Shown: in pieces, positions 18,145-26,335 of the stretch
Layout of the letters: each line of letters begins with the position of its first letter
How positions within the stretch are numbered: position 1 is the stretch's first letter
NCBI RefSeq assembly: GCF_014203645.1
Contig: NZ_JACHJL010000014.1
Span: 124,001-188,000 of the forward strand
Length of the DNA stretch: 64,000 nucleotides
Direction: 5' to 3'
DNA from: Streptomyces zagrosensis
GTDB lineage: Bacteria > Actinomycetota > Actinomycetes > Streptomycetales > Streptomycetaceae
The notes under the pieces: generated by a model
What the model saw: the letters and a program-made list of their open reading frames with translations, nothing else
Database searches by the model: none
What the model was told of the DNA's origin: nothing
Made by a program: the position numbers and the translations under genes

Positions 18145-18281
18145 CGTCCATAGCGCGATCTTCCGGGGGGCGACCCCGTACCCCTGGTGTGTGAGGAGGC
18201 CGGCTGTGTCTGACGTCCAGGCGGCAGTCTTCCGGGGGACGACCCCCGTACCGGCGCATGAGGAGGCCGACCGTGTCTGAC
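18126..18281 (+). repeat. Threefold repeat of the nuoI ribosome-site/start region
   Basis: Three imperfect units each contain GGAGG, then ATG or GTG, then TCTGAC: GGAGG at 18126-18130 with ATG 18137, GAGG before GTG 18207, and AGGAGG 18261-18266 with GTG 18273. The first two units continue with a related stretch (ATCTTCCGGGGGGCGACCCC and GTCTTCCGGGGGACGACCCC). Only the third opens into nuoI. Confidence 0.85.
18137..18280 (+). CDS. Small ORF bridging nuoH and nuoI (leader peptide candidate)
   Basis: ATG 18137, 6 nt after AAAGGAGG, overlaps the nuoH stop and reads 47 codons (starting MSDVHSAIFRGATPYPW) to a TGA at 18278-18280, 5 nt inside nuoI. The peptide itself contains two related halves (SDVHSAIFRGATP and SDVQAAVFRGTTP) made by the start-region repeat. 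Its likely value is ribosome hand-over from nuoH to nuoI rather than peptide function. Confidence 0.4.
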   Translation: MSDVHSAIFRGATPYPWCVRRPAVSDVQAAVFRGTTPVPAHEEADRV

Positions 18282-18932
18282 TTCCAAAATCCGGTCGCCG
18301 GGTTTGGCGTGACCTTCAAGGCCATGTTCAAGAAGCGGCTGACCGAGCAGTATCCCGAGCAGAAAAAGCCCACGGCGCCCCGCTTCCACGGCCGTCACCA
18401 GCTCAACCGCCACCCGGACGGGTTGGAGAAGTGCATCGGGTGCGAACTGTGCGCCTGGGCCTGCCCGGCGGACGCCATCTATGTGGAGGGCGCGGACAAC
18501 ACCGAGGAAGAGCGCTACTCCCCGGGCGAGCGGTATGGCCGCGTCTACCAGATCAACTACCTGCGCTGCATCCTGTGCGGCCTGTGCGTCGAGGCGTGCC
18601 CGACCAGGGCGCTGACCATGACCAACGAGTACGAACTGGCCAACACCTCCCGCGAATCGCTCATCTACACCAAGGAAGAGCTGCTCGCGGGGCTCCAGGA
18701 GGGCATGGTCGATTCGCCGCACTCGATCTTCCCCGGCACGGGCGAACAGGACTACTACCGTGGCCTGGTCACCGAGGCCGCGCCCGGGACCGAGCGGCAG
18801 GTAGCCGTCAGCAAGGGTGAGCGGCCCGGCGGCGATGAGCCGGTGAGCGCCCCGGAGGCCGCGGCGGCTGCACAGAGCAAGGAGCCTTGGCGAAACAGGG
18901 CGACCGGGCAGAGCAAGGGGGCCACGGCGTGA
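18273..18932 (+). CDS. nuoI: NADH-quinone oxidoreductase subunit I
   Basis: This 219-residue 8Fe ferredoxin-like subunit carries clusters N6a and N6b, linking the NADH module to NuoB. Both motifs are intact: CIGCELCAWACP and CILCGLCVEACP. I placed the start at GTG 18273 (SDFQNPVAGFGVTFK) because AGGAGG lies 6 nt upstream; ATG 18258 in the same frame lacks such a site. The C-terminal tail of about 50 residues is hydrophilic. The stop overlaps nuoJ by 4 nt. Confidence 0.97.
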   Translation: MSDFQNPVAGFGVTFKAMFKKRLTEQYPEQKKPTAPRFHGRHQLNRHPDGLEKCIGCELCAWACPADAIYVEGADNTEEERYSPGERYGRVYQINYLRCILCGLCVEACPTRALTMTNEYELANTSRESLIYTKEELLAGLQEGMVDSPHSIFPGTGEQDYYRGLVTEAAPGTERQVAVSKGERPGGDEPVSAPEAAAAAQSKEPWRNRATGQSKGATA

Positions 18933-19831
18933 CCACACTGGCCGCGGCGGCCTCCACCACCTCTACCGGAGAGGCCGTCCAGTTCTGGGTGCTCGGCACC
19001 GTCGCCGTGATCGGTGCGCTGTCCACCATCTTGATGAAGAAGGCGGTCCACTCCGCTCTCTCGCTCGCCGGGACCATGATCATCCTGGCCGTTTTCTACC
19101 TCGCCAACGGCGCGTACTTCCTGGGCGTCGTGCAGATCGTCGTCTACACCGGCGCGATCATGATGCTTTTCCTCTTCGTCGTCATGCTGGTCGGCGTCAC
19201 CGCGGCCGATTCACTCAAGGACACGATCAAGGGCCAGCGATGGCTGGCCGCTGGCTGCGGTCTCGGCTTCGGCATCCTGCTGATCGCGGGCATCGGCAAC
19301 GCCTCGCTGAAAACCTCGCAAGGGCTGGGCACAGCCAATGCGGGGGGAAACGTCGAGGGCCTGGCGGAGCTGATCTTCACCAAGTACGTCTTCGCCTTCG
19401 AAATCACCGGCGCACTGCTGATCACCGCCGCGGTCGGTGCGATGGTGCTCACTCACCGAGAGCGCATCGAGCGCCCTGCGACCCAACGGCAATTGGCGGA
19501 GCGTCGCGTTCGCGCTGGACGGCAACTCCCGCCGCTGCCCGCGCCCGGTGTCTACGCCCGCCACAACGCGGTGAACATCCCCGGGCTGCTGCCCGATGGC
19601 ACCCCATCCGAGCACACCGTCAACGCGACGCTGCGCGGCCGGGGCCAGATCAAGGACGTCTCCAGGGAGGCGCTGGCCGAACTCGCCGCGCTTGAGCAGC
19701 GCTCGGAGGAGTGGCTGGAGCGTGACGGCGACGCTGAGGGCGGTCCGAGCAAGGAGCGCACACCACCCGCCCGCAATGGATCGGCCGCCGGGAACGTGGG
19801 CGGGACCCGCGCTGAGGAGGAGGTCACATGA
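18929..19831 (+). CDS. nuoJ: NADH-quinone oxidoreductase subunit J
   Basis: This 300-residue membrane subunit starts at GTG 18929 inside the nuoI stop. It has five predicted helices, including the conserved pi-bulge helix 3 region (GVVQIVVYTGAIMMLFLFVVMLVG) involved in coupling quinone reduction to proton pumping. A soluble C-terminal extension of about 110 residues follows, common in actinobacterial NuoJ. Confidence 0.97.
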   Translation: MTTLAAAASTTSTGEAVQFWVLGTVAVIGALSTILMKKAVHSALSLAGTMIILAVFYLANGAYFLGVVQIVVYTGAIMMLFLFVVMLVGVTAADSLKDTIKGQRWLAAGCGLGFGILLIAGIGNASLKTSQGLGTANAGGNVEGLAELIFTKYVFAFEITGALLITAAVGAMVLTHRERIERPATQRQLAERRVRAGRQLPPLPAPGVYARHNAVNIPGLLPDGTPSEHTVNATLRGRGQIKDVSREALAELAALEQRSEEWLERDGDAEGGPSKERTPPARNGSAAGNVGGTRAEEEVT

Positions 19832-20127
19832 ACCCGGTCAACTACCTCTACTTGGCCGCCCTGTTGTTCACCATCGGCGCGACGGGAGTGCTGCTCCGGC
19901 GGAACGCCATCGTCGTGTTCATGTGCATCGAGTTGATGCTGAACGCCTGCAACCTGGCGTTCGTCACCTTTTCCCGGATGCACGGCAATCTCGACGGGCA
20001 GATCATGGCCTTCTTCACGATGGTCGTCGCCGCGGCCGAAGTCGTGATCGGCCTCGCGATCATCGTGTCGATCTTCCGCTCCCGCCACTCGGCCTCGGTT
20101 GACGACGCCAGCCTGATGAAGCTGTAA
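19828..20127 (+). CDS. nuoK: NADH-quinone oxidoreductase subunit K
   Basis: This 99-residue, three-helix antiporter-like small subunit keeps the two buried glutamates of the proton path: in CIELMLNACNLAFV and in AAAEVVIGLAIIV. Length is exactly typical. Overlaps nuoJ by 4 nt; a 12-nt gap with AAGGGG precedes nuoL. Confidence 0.98.
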   Translation: MNPVNYLYLAALLFTIGATGVLLRRNAIVVFMCIELMLNACNLAFVTFSRMHGNLDGQIMAFFTMVVAAAEVVIGLAIIVSIFRSRHSASVDDASLMKL

Positions 20128-20139
20128 GGGGTAGCGACA

Positions 20140-22086
20140 GTGGAGAACCTCATCGGATGGCTCGTCGCGGCACCGCTGCTCGGCGCGGCCGTGCTGCTGT
20201 GCGGCGGCAAGCGACTCGACCGGCTCGGGCACTGGCTGGGCACGCTGCTCGCAGCGGCCTCGTTTGTGATCGGTGCGGTGCTCTTCCTCGACATGCTGGG
20301 CGAGGACGAGCACCACCGGGCCATGCACCAACACCTCTTCAGCTGGATTCCGGTAGGCGGCTTCCAAGCGGATGTCGCCTTCCAGCTTGACCAGTTGTCG
20401 ATGACCTTCGTACTGCTGATCACGGGTGTGGGCACACTGATCCACATTTACTCGATCGGCTATATGGAGCACGACGAGCGGCGGCGGCGCTTCTTCGGCT
20501 ATCTCAATCTCTTCCTCGCGGCGATGCTGCTGCTGGTGATCGCCGACAACTACCTGCTGCTCTACGTCGGGTGGGAGGGGGTCGGCCTCGCCTCGTACCT
20601 GCTGATCGGCTTTTGGCAACACAAGCCCAGCGCGGCGACGGCGGCCAAGAAGGCGTTCTTGGTCAACCGGGTCGGTGACGTCGGCCTGTCCATCGCGATC
20701 ATGCTGATGTTCACCACGTTCGGCACCTTCACCTTCGGGCCCGTCCTGGAGGCGACCGGAGAGACCAGCGAGGGCAAGCTGACCGCGATCGGGCTGATGC
20801 TGCTGCTCGCCGCGTGCGGCAAGTCGGCGCAGGTGCCGCTTCAGTCGTGGCTCGGCGATGCGATGGAGGGCCCGACTCCGGTCTCGGCACTGATCCACGC
20901 CGCGACCATGGTCACCGCGGGCGTCTACCTCATCACCCGCTCCGGTGCGATCTTCAACGCCGCTCCCGATGCGCAGACCGCCGTGGTCACGGTGGGCGCG
21001 GTCACGCTGATCTTCGGTGCGATCATCGGTTGCGCGAAGGACGACATCAAGAAGGCGCTGGCCGGCTCGACGATGTCGCAGATCGGCTACATGATCTTGG
21101 CTGCCGGGCTCGGCCCGATCGGCTACGTCTTCGCGATCATGCACCTGGTCACGCACGGCTTCTTCAAGGCAGGCCTCTTCCTCGGCGCGGGTTCCGTGAT
21201 GCACGGAATGAACGACGAGGTGGACATGCGCAAGTACGGCGGCCTGCGGAAGTACATGCCGATCACCTTCATCACCTTCGGCCTCGGCTATCTCGCGATC
21301 ATCGGCTTCCCCGGTCTGTCCGGCTTCTTCTCCAAGGACAAGATCATTGAGGCGGCGTTCGCCAAGGGCGGTACCGAGGGCTGGATTTTGGGCCTCACGA
21401 CCCTGCTTGGCGCGGCCATCACCGCGTACTACATGACCCGCGTGATGCTGCTGACCTTCTTCGGCGAGGAGCGCTGGCGAAACGCTGCGACCCGTTCGCC
21501 GAACGCGCCCAGTGCGGAGCCCGCCGCCGAGACCCGCGGCGAGCACGCCGAGCCCCACCCGCACGAGTCGCCCAAGTCCATGACGATCCCCATGATCGTG
21601 TTGGCCTTCGGATCGGTCTTCGCGGGCGGCCTGTTCAGCGTCGGCGACCGGTTCGTGCACTGGCTGGAGCCGGTCACAGGTCACGATCACGGAGACTCAC
21701 CGCTCAGCGCCACCACCGTCACGCTGTCCACGGTCGCGGTGCTCATCGTCGGCGTCTCGCTGGCCTGGGCACAGTACGGGCGCAAGCCGGTTCCGGTGGT
21801 CGCCCCCCGCGGCTCGCTGCTCACCCGGGCCGCCCGCCGCGACCTGCTCCAGGACGACTTCAACCACGTTGTCCTGGTGCGCGGCGGCGAGCACCTGACC
21901 CGCAGCCTGGTCTACGTCGATCACAAGCTCGTGGACGGTGTCGTCAACGGCACCGCGGCCTCGGTCGGCGGACTGTCCGGGCGGCTGCGGCGGCTGCAAA
22001 ACGGTTACGCCCGAAGTTACGCAGTCTCGATGTTCGGCGGTACGGCGGTCCTGATCGCCGCGACCTTGCTGATGAGGGCGGTCTGA
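20140..22086 (+). CDS. nuoL: NADH-quinone oxidoreductase subunit L
   Basis: This 648-residue Mrp-antiporter-like subunit is the distal proton pump. GWEGVGLASYLLIGFW has the helix-5 Glu, AACGKSAQVPLQSWLGDAMEGPTPVSALIHAATM the helix-7 Lys and helix-8 His, and DDIKKALAGSTMSQIGYM the distal motif. The long C-terminal lateral-helix region is present, with a charged insert (SAEPAAETRGEHAEPHPHE). GTG start. Confidence 0.98.
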   Translation: MENLIGWLVAAPLLGAAVLLCGGKRLDRLGHWLGTLLAAASFVIGAVLFLDMLGEDEHHRAMHQHLFSWIPVGGFQADVAFQLDQLSMTFVLLITGVGTLIHIYSIGYMEHDERRRRFFGYLNLFLAAMLLLVIADNYLLLYVGWEGVGLASYLLIGFWQHKPSAATAAKKAFLVNRVGDVGLSIAIMLMFTTFGTFTFGPVLEATGETSEGKLTAIGLMLLLAACGKSAQVPLQSWLGDAMEGPTPVSALIHAATMVTAGVYLITRSGAIFNAAPDAQTAVVTVGAVTLIFGAIIGCAKDDIKKALAGSTMSQIGYMILAAGLGPIGYVFAIMHLVTHGFFKAGLFLGAGSVMHGMNDEVDMRKYGGLRKYMPITFITFGLGYLAIIGFPGLSGFFSKDKIIEAAFAKGGTEGWILGLTTLLGAAITAYYMTRVMLLTFFGEERWRNAATRSPNAPSAEPAAETRGEHAEPHPHESPKSMTIPMIVLAFGSVFAGGLFSVGDRFVHWLEPVTGHDHGDSPLSATTVTLSTVAVLIVGVSLAWAQYGRKPVPVVAPRGSLLTRAARRDLLQDDFNHVVLVRGGEHLTRSLVYVDHKLVDGVVNGTAASVGGLSGRLRRLQNGYARSYAVSMFGGTAVLIAATLLMRAV

Positions 22087-22087
22087 C

Positions 22088-23752
22088 ATGTCATTTCCCC
22101 TGTTGACGGCCATGGCCGTCGTGCCGGCAGTCGGCGCGCTGGTCACCGCCGCCATCCCGGCCGCCCAGCGCACCACCGCGAAATGGGTCGCGCTGCTGTT
22201 CTCGCTGGTCACCTTGGTGCTGGCGGCGGTGACGCTGGTCCGGTTCGACCCGGACAGCGAGGACGCGTACCAACTCACCGAGTCGCACGCCTGGATCGCG
22301 GACTTCGGGGTGCGCTATGAACTGGGCGTGGACGGCATCGCGGTGGTGCTGGTCGCCCTGACCGCGCTGCTCATCCCCTTCGTCATCCTCGCCGGCTGGA
22401 ACGATGCCGACCCGCCCGCCTCGTCCGTACACGACAAGCACGACAAGCACGTCAAGCACGAGGCGGCCGATGAGGTCGTGACCCAGGGCCGGTGGCGGCC
22501 CACTCAGGGCTTCTTCGCGCTGATCCTGATGGTCGAGGCGATGGTGATCCTCTCCTTCGAGGCCACCGACGTCTTCCTCTTCTATGTCTTCTTCGAAGCC
22601 ATGCTGATCCCGATGTACTTCCTCATCGGCGGCTTCGGGGACCGGGCGGGCCAGCTCTCCGAGGAGGAGACCGCAACCCAACGCAGCTACGCGGCGGTCA
22701 AGTTCCTCCTGTACAACCTGGCGGGCGGGCTGATCATGCTGGCCGCCGTGGTCGGTTTGTACGCGGTGACCGCCGACGACCTGGGCACCGGCACCTTCTC
22801 GCTGCAACAGATCGCGGAGGCGCGGGCCAGCGGCCAGCTCGACATCTCGACCAACACCGAACGACTGCTGTTCCTCGGCTTCTTCTTCGCCTTCGCGGTG
22901 AAGGCGCCCCTGTGGCCGCTGCACACCTGGTTGCCGAACGCCATGGGCGAATCCACCACGCCGGTCGCCGTGTTGATCACCGCCGTGGTCGATAAGGTCG
23001 GCACCTTCGCGATGCTCCGCTTCTGCCTCCAACTCTTCCCCGAGGCCAGCAAGTGGGCAACGCCGGTGATCCTGGTGCTCGCCGTGATCAGCATCATCTA
23101 CGGGGCGCTGCTCGCGGTCGGCCAGCGGGATATCAAGCGACTGGTGGCCTACGCGTCGATCTCCCACTTCGGCTTCATCATTCTGGGCATCTTCGCGATG
23201 ACCAGCCAGGGCCAGAACGGCGCCACGCTGTACATGGTCAACCACGGGATCTCCACGGCCGCGCTGATGCTGGTCGCCGGATTCCTGATCAGCAGGCGCG
23301 GCTCGCGGCTCATCGCCGACTACGGCGGGGTGCAGAAGGTGGCCCCGGTACTCGCTGGCACCTTCCTGATCGGCGGCCTGGCCACCCTCTCGCTGCCGGG
23401 CCTGGCCCCGTTCATCAGTGAATTCCTGGTCCTGGTCGGCACCTTCAGCCGATACCCGGCGATCGGCATCATCGCCACCGTCGGCATCGTGCTCGCCGCG
23501 CTGTACGTCCTGGTGCTCTACCAGCGCACGATGACGGGCCCGGTGAAGGCCGGCATCGAGGGCATGCCCGACCTCAAGGCGCGCGAACTGACCGTCGTGG
23601 TACCGCTGATCGCGCTCCTGGTCTTCCTCGGCGTCTACCCGAAGCCGGTCACCGACATGATCGACCCGGCCGTGGGCCGCACGCTGTCCGTGGTCGATAA
23701 GCAGGACCCCAAGCCCGATGTGCCAGCGCAAGATGTGGAGGCCGCGAAGTGA
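22088..23752 (+). CDS. nuoM: NADH-quinone oxidoreductase subunit M
   Basis: This 554-residue antiporter-like proton-pump subunit has about 14 helices. Signature parts are FYVFFEAMLIPMYFLIGGFG (helix-5 Glu), AVKAPLWPLHTWLPNAM (Lys) and QRDIKRLVAYASISHFGFI. A short insert DKHDKHVKHEAADE lies in the loop near residue 115. It starts 1 nt after the nuoL stop and overlaps nuoN by 4 nt. Confidence 0.98.
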   Translation: MSFPLLTAMAVVPAVGALVTAAIPAAQRTTAKWVALLFSLVTLVLAAVTLVRFDPDSEDAYQLTESHAWIADFGVRYELGVDGIAVVLVALTALLIPFVILAGWNDADPPASSVHDKHDKHVKHEAADEVVTQGRWRPTQGFFALILMVEAMVILSFEATDVFLFYVFFEAMLIPMYFLIGGFGDRAGQLSEEETATQRSYAAVKFLLYNLAGGLIMLAAVVGLYAVTADDLGTGTFSLQQIAEARASGQLDISTNTERLLFLGFFFAFAVKAPLWPLHTWLPNAMGESTTPVAVLITAVVDKVGTFAMLRFCLQLFPEASKWATPVILVLAVISIIYGALLAVGQRDIKRLVAYASISHFGFIILGIFAMTSQGQNGATLYMVNHGISTAALMLVAGFLISRRGSRLIADYGGVQKVAPVLAGTFLIGGLATLSLPGLAPFISEFLVLVGTFSRYPAIGIIATVGIVLAALYVLVLYQRTMTGPVKAGIEGMPDLKARELTVVVPLIALLVFLGVYPKPVTDMIDPAVGRTLSVVDKQDPKPDVPAQDVEAAK

Positions 23753-25410
23753 GCGCCGTGGCAGATCCCGTAACGGTCCACAGTCTGTGGACCATGGCGG
23801 CAGAGTCGCCGGACAAGTTCAAGGCGCCCGACATTGAGTACGGCCAGCTTTCGCCCACGCTGATCGTCCTCGGCGCCGCGATCATCGGCGTACTCATCGA
23901 GGCGCTGTTGCCCCGCAAGGCACGTTACGGCGCGCAGTTGTTCACCAGCGTCATCGGTGTCGCAGCCGCGTTCGCCGCCGTCATCGGCCTGGCCGTTGGT
24001 GACTACGGCACCAGCAAGGCTCGCGTCGCCGCGGAGGGCGCCATTGCGGTGGACGGGCCCGCGCTCTTCCTCCAGGGCACCATCCTGCTGGTCTCACTGG
24101 TGGCGGTCTTCACCTTCGCCGAACGCCGGCTAGACCCTGTGGCGCACGGCAACCACGTGGACTCGTTCGCCGCACAGGCCGCCGCGGTGCCCGGCGGTGA
24201 AGGAGAGAAGGAGGCCATCAAGGCCGGGTTCACCACCACCGAGGTTTTCCCGCTCCTGCTGTTCGCGGTCGGCGGCATGTTGGTCTTCACCTCGGCGAAC
24301 GACCTGTTGACGCTGTTCATCGCCCTTGAGGTGTTCTCGCTGCCGCTGTACGTGCTGTGCGCGCTCGCCAGGCGTCAGCGGTTGATGTCACAGGAGGCGG
24401 CGGTCAAGTACTTCCTCCTGGGGGCTTTCTCTTCGGCGTTCTTGCTGTTCGGCATCGCTCTGCTGTACGGGTACGCCGGCTCGGTCACCTACGGCCGGAT
24501 CGCCGACGTGGTGGATGGCGAGGTCGCCGAGATCACCCCGGCGCTGGCACAGACCATGGGCAACGATGCGCTGCTGCTGATCGGCGGCGCCATGGTGCTG
24601 ATGGGGCTGCTGTTCAAGGTCGGCGCGGTGCCGTTCCATATGTGGACCCCGGACGTCTACCAGGGCGCGCCCACTCCGGTCACCGGCTTCATGGCGGCGG
24701 CCACCAAGGTCGCGGCGTTCGGTGCGCTACTGCGGCTGCTGTACGTGGTGCTGCCGGGCCTGCGGTGGGACTGGCGGCCGGTGATGTACGGTGTCGCGAT
24801 TGTCACGATGCTGGGTGGTGCCATCGTCGCGGTCACCCAGACCGATGTGAAGCGCCTCCTCGCGTACTCCTCCATCGCCCACGGCGGCTTCATCCTCGCC
24901 GGTGTCATCGCCACCAACAAGCAAGGCGTCTCCGCAGTCCTCTTCTACCTGGGCGCGTACTCCTTTGTGACGCTGGGCGCGTTCTCGGTGGTCACACTGG
25001 TCCGGGACGCGGGGGGCGAGGCCACTCACCTCTCCAAGTGGGCCGGGCTTGGTCGGCGTTCGCCCCTGGTGGGCGCGGTGTTCGCCATCTTCCTGCTGGC
25101 CTTCGCCGGTATTCCGCTCACCTCGGGTTTCGCGGGCAAGTTCGCCGTGTTCAAGGCGGCGGCGGAGGGTGGCGCGGGGGCACTGGTGGTGGTCGGCGTG
25201 GTGTCATCGGCCGTCGCCGCGTTCTTCTACATTCGCGTCATCGTCCTGATGTTCTTCAGCGAGCCCCGAGCGGACGGTCCCACGGTCGCCGTGCCGAGCA
25301 TCCTGACCTCGTCGGCGATCGCGATCGGCGTCGCGGTGACGCTGGTGCTCGGCATCGCGCCGCAGTATTTCTTGGAACTAGCGGGAGATGCGGGCGTCTT
25401 CGTCCGCTAG
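23749..25410 (+). CDS. nuoN: NADH-quinone oxidoreductase subunit N
   Basis: This 553-residue antiporter-like subunit is the last gene of the complete operon. LFIALEVFSLPLYVLCAL holds the helix-5 Glu, LLFKVGAVPFHMWTPDVYQGAPTPVTGFMAAATKVAAF the two channel lysines, and QTDVKRLLAYSSIAHGGFIL the distal motif. GTG start overlaps nuoM. A hairpin 50 nt downstream probably ends the transcript. Confidence 0.98.
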   Translation: MSAVADPVTVHSLWTMAAESPDKFKAPDIEYGQLSPTLIVLGAAIIGVLIEALLPRKARYGAQLFTSVIGVAAAFAAVIGLAVGDYGTSKARVAAEGAIAVDGPALFLQGTILLVSLVAVFTFAERRLDPVAHGNHVDSFAAQAAAVPGGEGEKEAIKAGFTTTEVFPLLLFAVGGMLVFTSANDLLTLFIALEVFSLPLYVLCALARRQRLMSQEAAVKYFLLGAFSSAFLLFGIALLYGYAGSVTYGRIADVVDGEVAEITPALAQTMGNDALLLIGGAMVLMGLLFKVGAVPFHMWTPDVYQGAPTPVTGFMAAATKVAAFGALLRLLYVVLPGLRWDWRPVMYGVAIVTMLGGAIVAVTQTDVKRLLAYSSIAHGGFILAGVIATNKQGVSAVLFYLGAYSFVTLGAFSVVTLVRDAGGEATHLSKWAGLGRRSPLVGAVFAIFLLAFAGIPLTSGFAGKFAVFKAAAEGGAGALVVVGVVSSAVAAFFYIRVIVLMFFSEPRADGPTVAVPSILTSSAIAIGVAVTLVLGIAPQYFLELAGDAGVFVR

Positions 25411-25459
25411 CCGGCACGCCAGGCATCACCTACGGGGCAGCCTGCGCGCCGCCCCTCGC

Positions 25460-25501
25460 AGCGGGCCCGGTCCTCTCCCTCGGGAGGGCGGCCGGGCCGC
25501 T
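25460..25501 (+). terminator. Hairpin terminator after nuoN
   Basis: AGCGGGCCCGG at 25460-25470 pairs with CCGGGCCGCT at 25492-25501 with one bulged G, and a nested CTCCC/GGGAG stem lies in the loop. Position about 50 nt past nuoN, facing a minus-strand gene, fits a terminator. Confidence 0.6.
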
Positions 25502-25640
25502 CGCGTGGGGCAGTTGGCCGGATACAGCAGCCGGACACCGAGCAGCCGGATACAGCAGGTGGCCATCACGGAGGGGCGCCGGTGGACGACGACGGGCCCC
25601 CAGCGGTGGCTGGGAGCCCGGTGATTGGCGAGAGGGGCGG

Positions 25641-26159
25641 TCAGCCGCCGAGGCCGCCGGTGTCCTTGAGGTCGCCTAGGTCACCGCCCAGGTCGGGGAG
25701 GCCGCTGGGGATCGGAATGCCCACGTCACCGGGCTTGGTCTGGACGAAGACGTCGTCCTCGGACAGCGCGTCCCAGTCCACCGTCAGGCTGCCGTCCGCG
25801 TTCGTGGTGACCTTGCCCATGGTGCGGTCGGTGTTGCCGTCGGGGCACTTCAGCATCAGCATGTTCTGCTGGTACGTACCGGTGCAGGCGTGCGGGCCCG
25901 CCAGAACGGCGGCCTTGCCCTGAACCGCGAGGGCCATCCGCTGGCCGCCGGTGCCCGTGGTCACATAGGTGCCCGCCACCTTCGCGCCATCGCCCCCGGC
26001 GGGGGCGTCGCTCGGCTGCTGCTCGGCGCCCGTGGGCGGCTGCTTCGCCTTGTCGCTGTCCTTGTCGCCGGAGCTGTCACTGCTACACCCCGTGACGAGC
26101 AGGGCGGCGAGGACCGACGCACCAGCGATCGTGGCTGCCTTGCGCACGCGCTTCTCCAT
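25641..26159 (-). CDS. Secreted lipoprotein of unknown function
   Basis: This 172-residue protein starts at ATG 26159 (MEKRVRKAATIAGASVLA). The signal sequence ends in the lipobox LLVTGCSSD, so it should be lipid-anchored outside the membrane. A disordered Ser/Asp/Lys stretch precedes a small beta-rich domain with a Cys pair (HACTGTYQQNMLMLKCPDGN). Its Gly/Leu/Asp-rich tail is repetitive. No family is recognised. Convergent with nuoN. Confidence 0.75.
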   Translation of the reverse strand: MEKRVRKAATIAGASVLAALLVTGCSSDSSGDKDSDKAKQPPTGAEQQPSDAPAGGDGAKVAGTYVTTGTGGQRMALAVQGKAAVLAGPHACTGTYQQNMLMLKCPDGNTDRTMGKVTTNADGSLTVDWDALSEDDVFVQTKPGDVGIPIPSGLPDLGGDLGDLKDTGGLGG

Positions 26160-26276
26160 CTGTTCCGGCCGACCCGACCCCGGGACGGCCGCTCTTTTGG
26201 TCAGGAGCCTGACAACGTAGCAGCCAGGGGCGCCCCGCACGCGGCGAGGGCGCCCCGGACGCTCGGCTCAGGACGG

Positions 26277-26292
26277 CCCGCCCCGGGCGGGG
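26277..26292 (-). terminator. Possible short GC hairpin after fumarylacetoacetase
   Basis: CCCGCCC and GGGCGGG flank a single base, giving a compact hairpin about 45 nt past the stop of the minus-strand fumarylacetoacetase gene and upstream of the lipoprotein gene. No U-tract follows. Confidence 0.4.
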
Positions 26293-26335
26293 TGCCTCCC
26301 CTGGGACGCATGGGGCGTACGCGCCGTACGAGACG

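Noticed and set aside
19552..21690. 712-codon minus-strand open frame opposite nuoJ-L
   Set aside because: Composition (Glu/Asp/His/Arg-rich, no hydrophobic core) is what antisense high-GC membrane-protein genes produce; nuoK and nuoL are certain.
22091..23731. 546-codon minus-strand open frame opposite nuoM
   Set aside because: Antisense shadow with the same biased composition; no start context.
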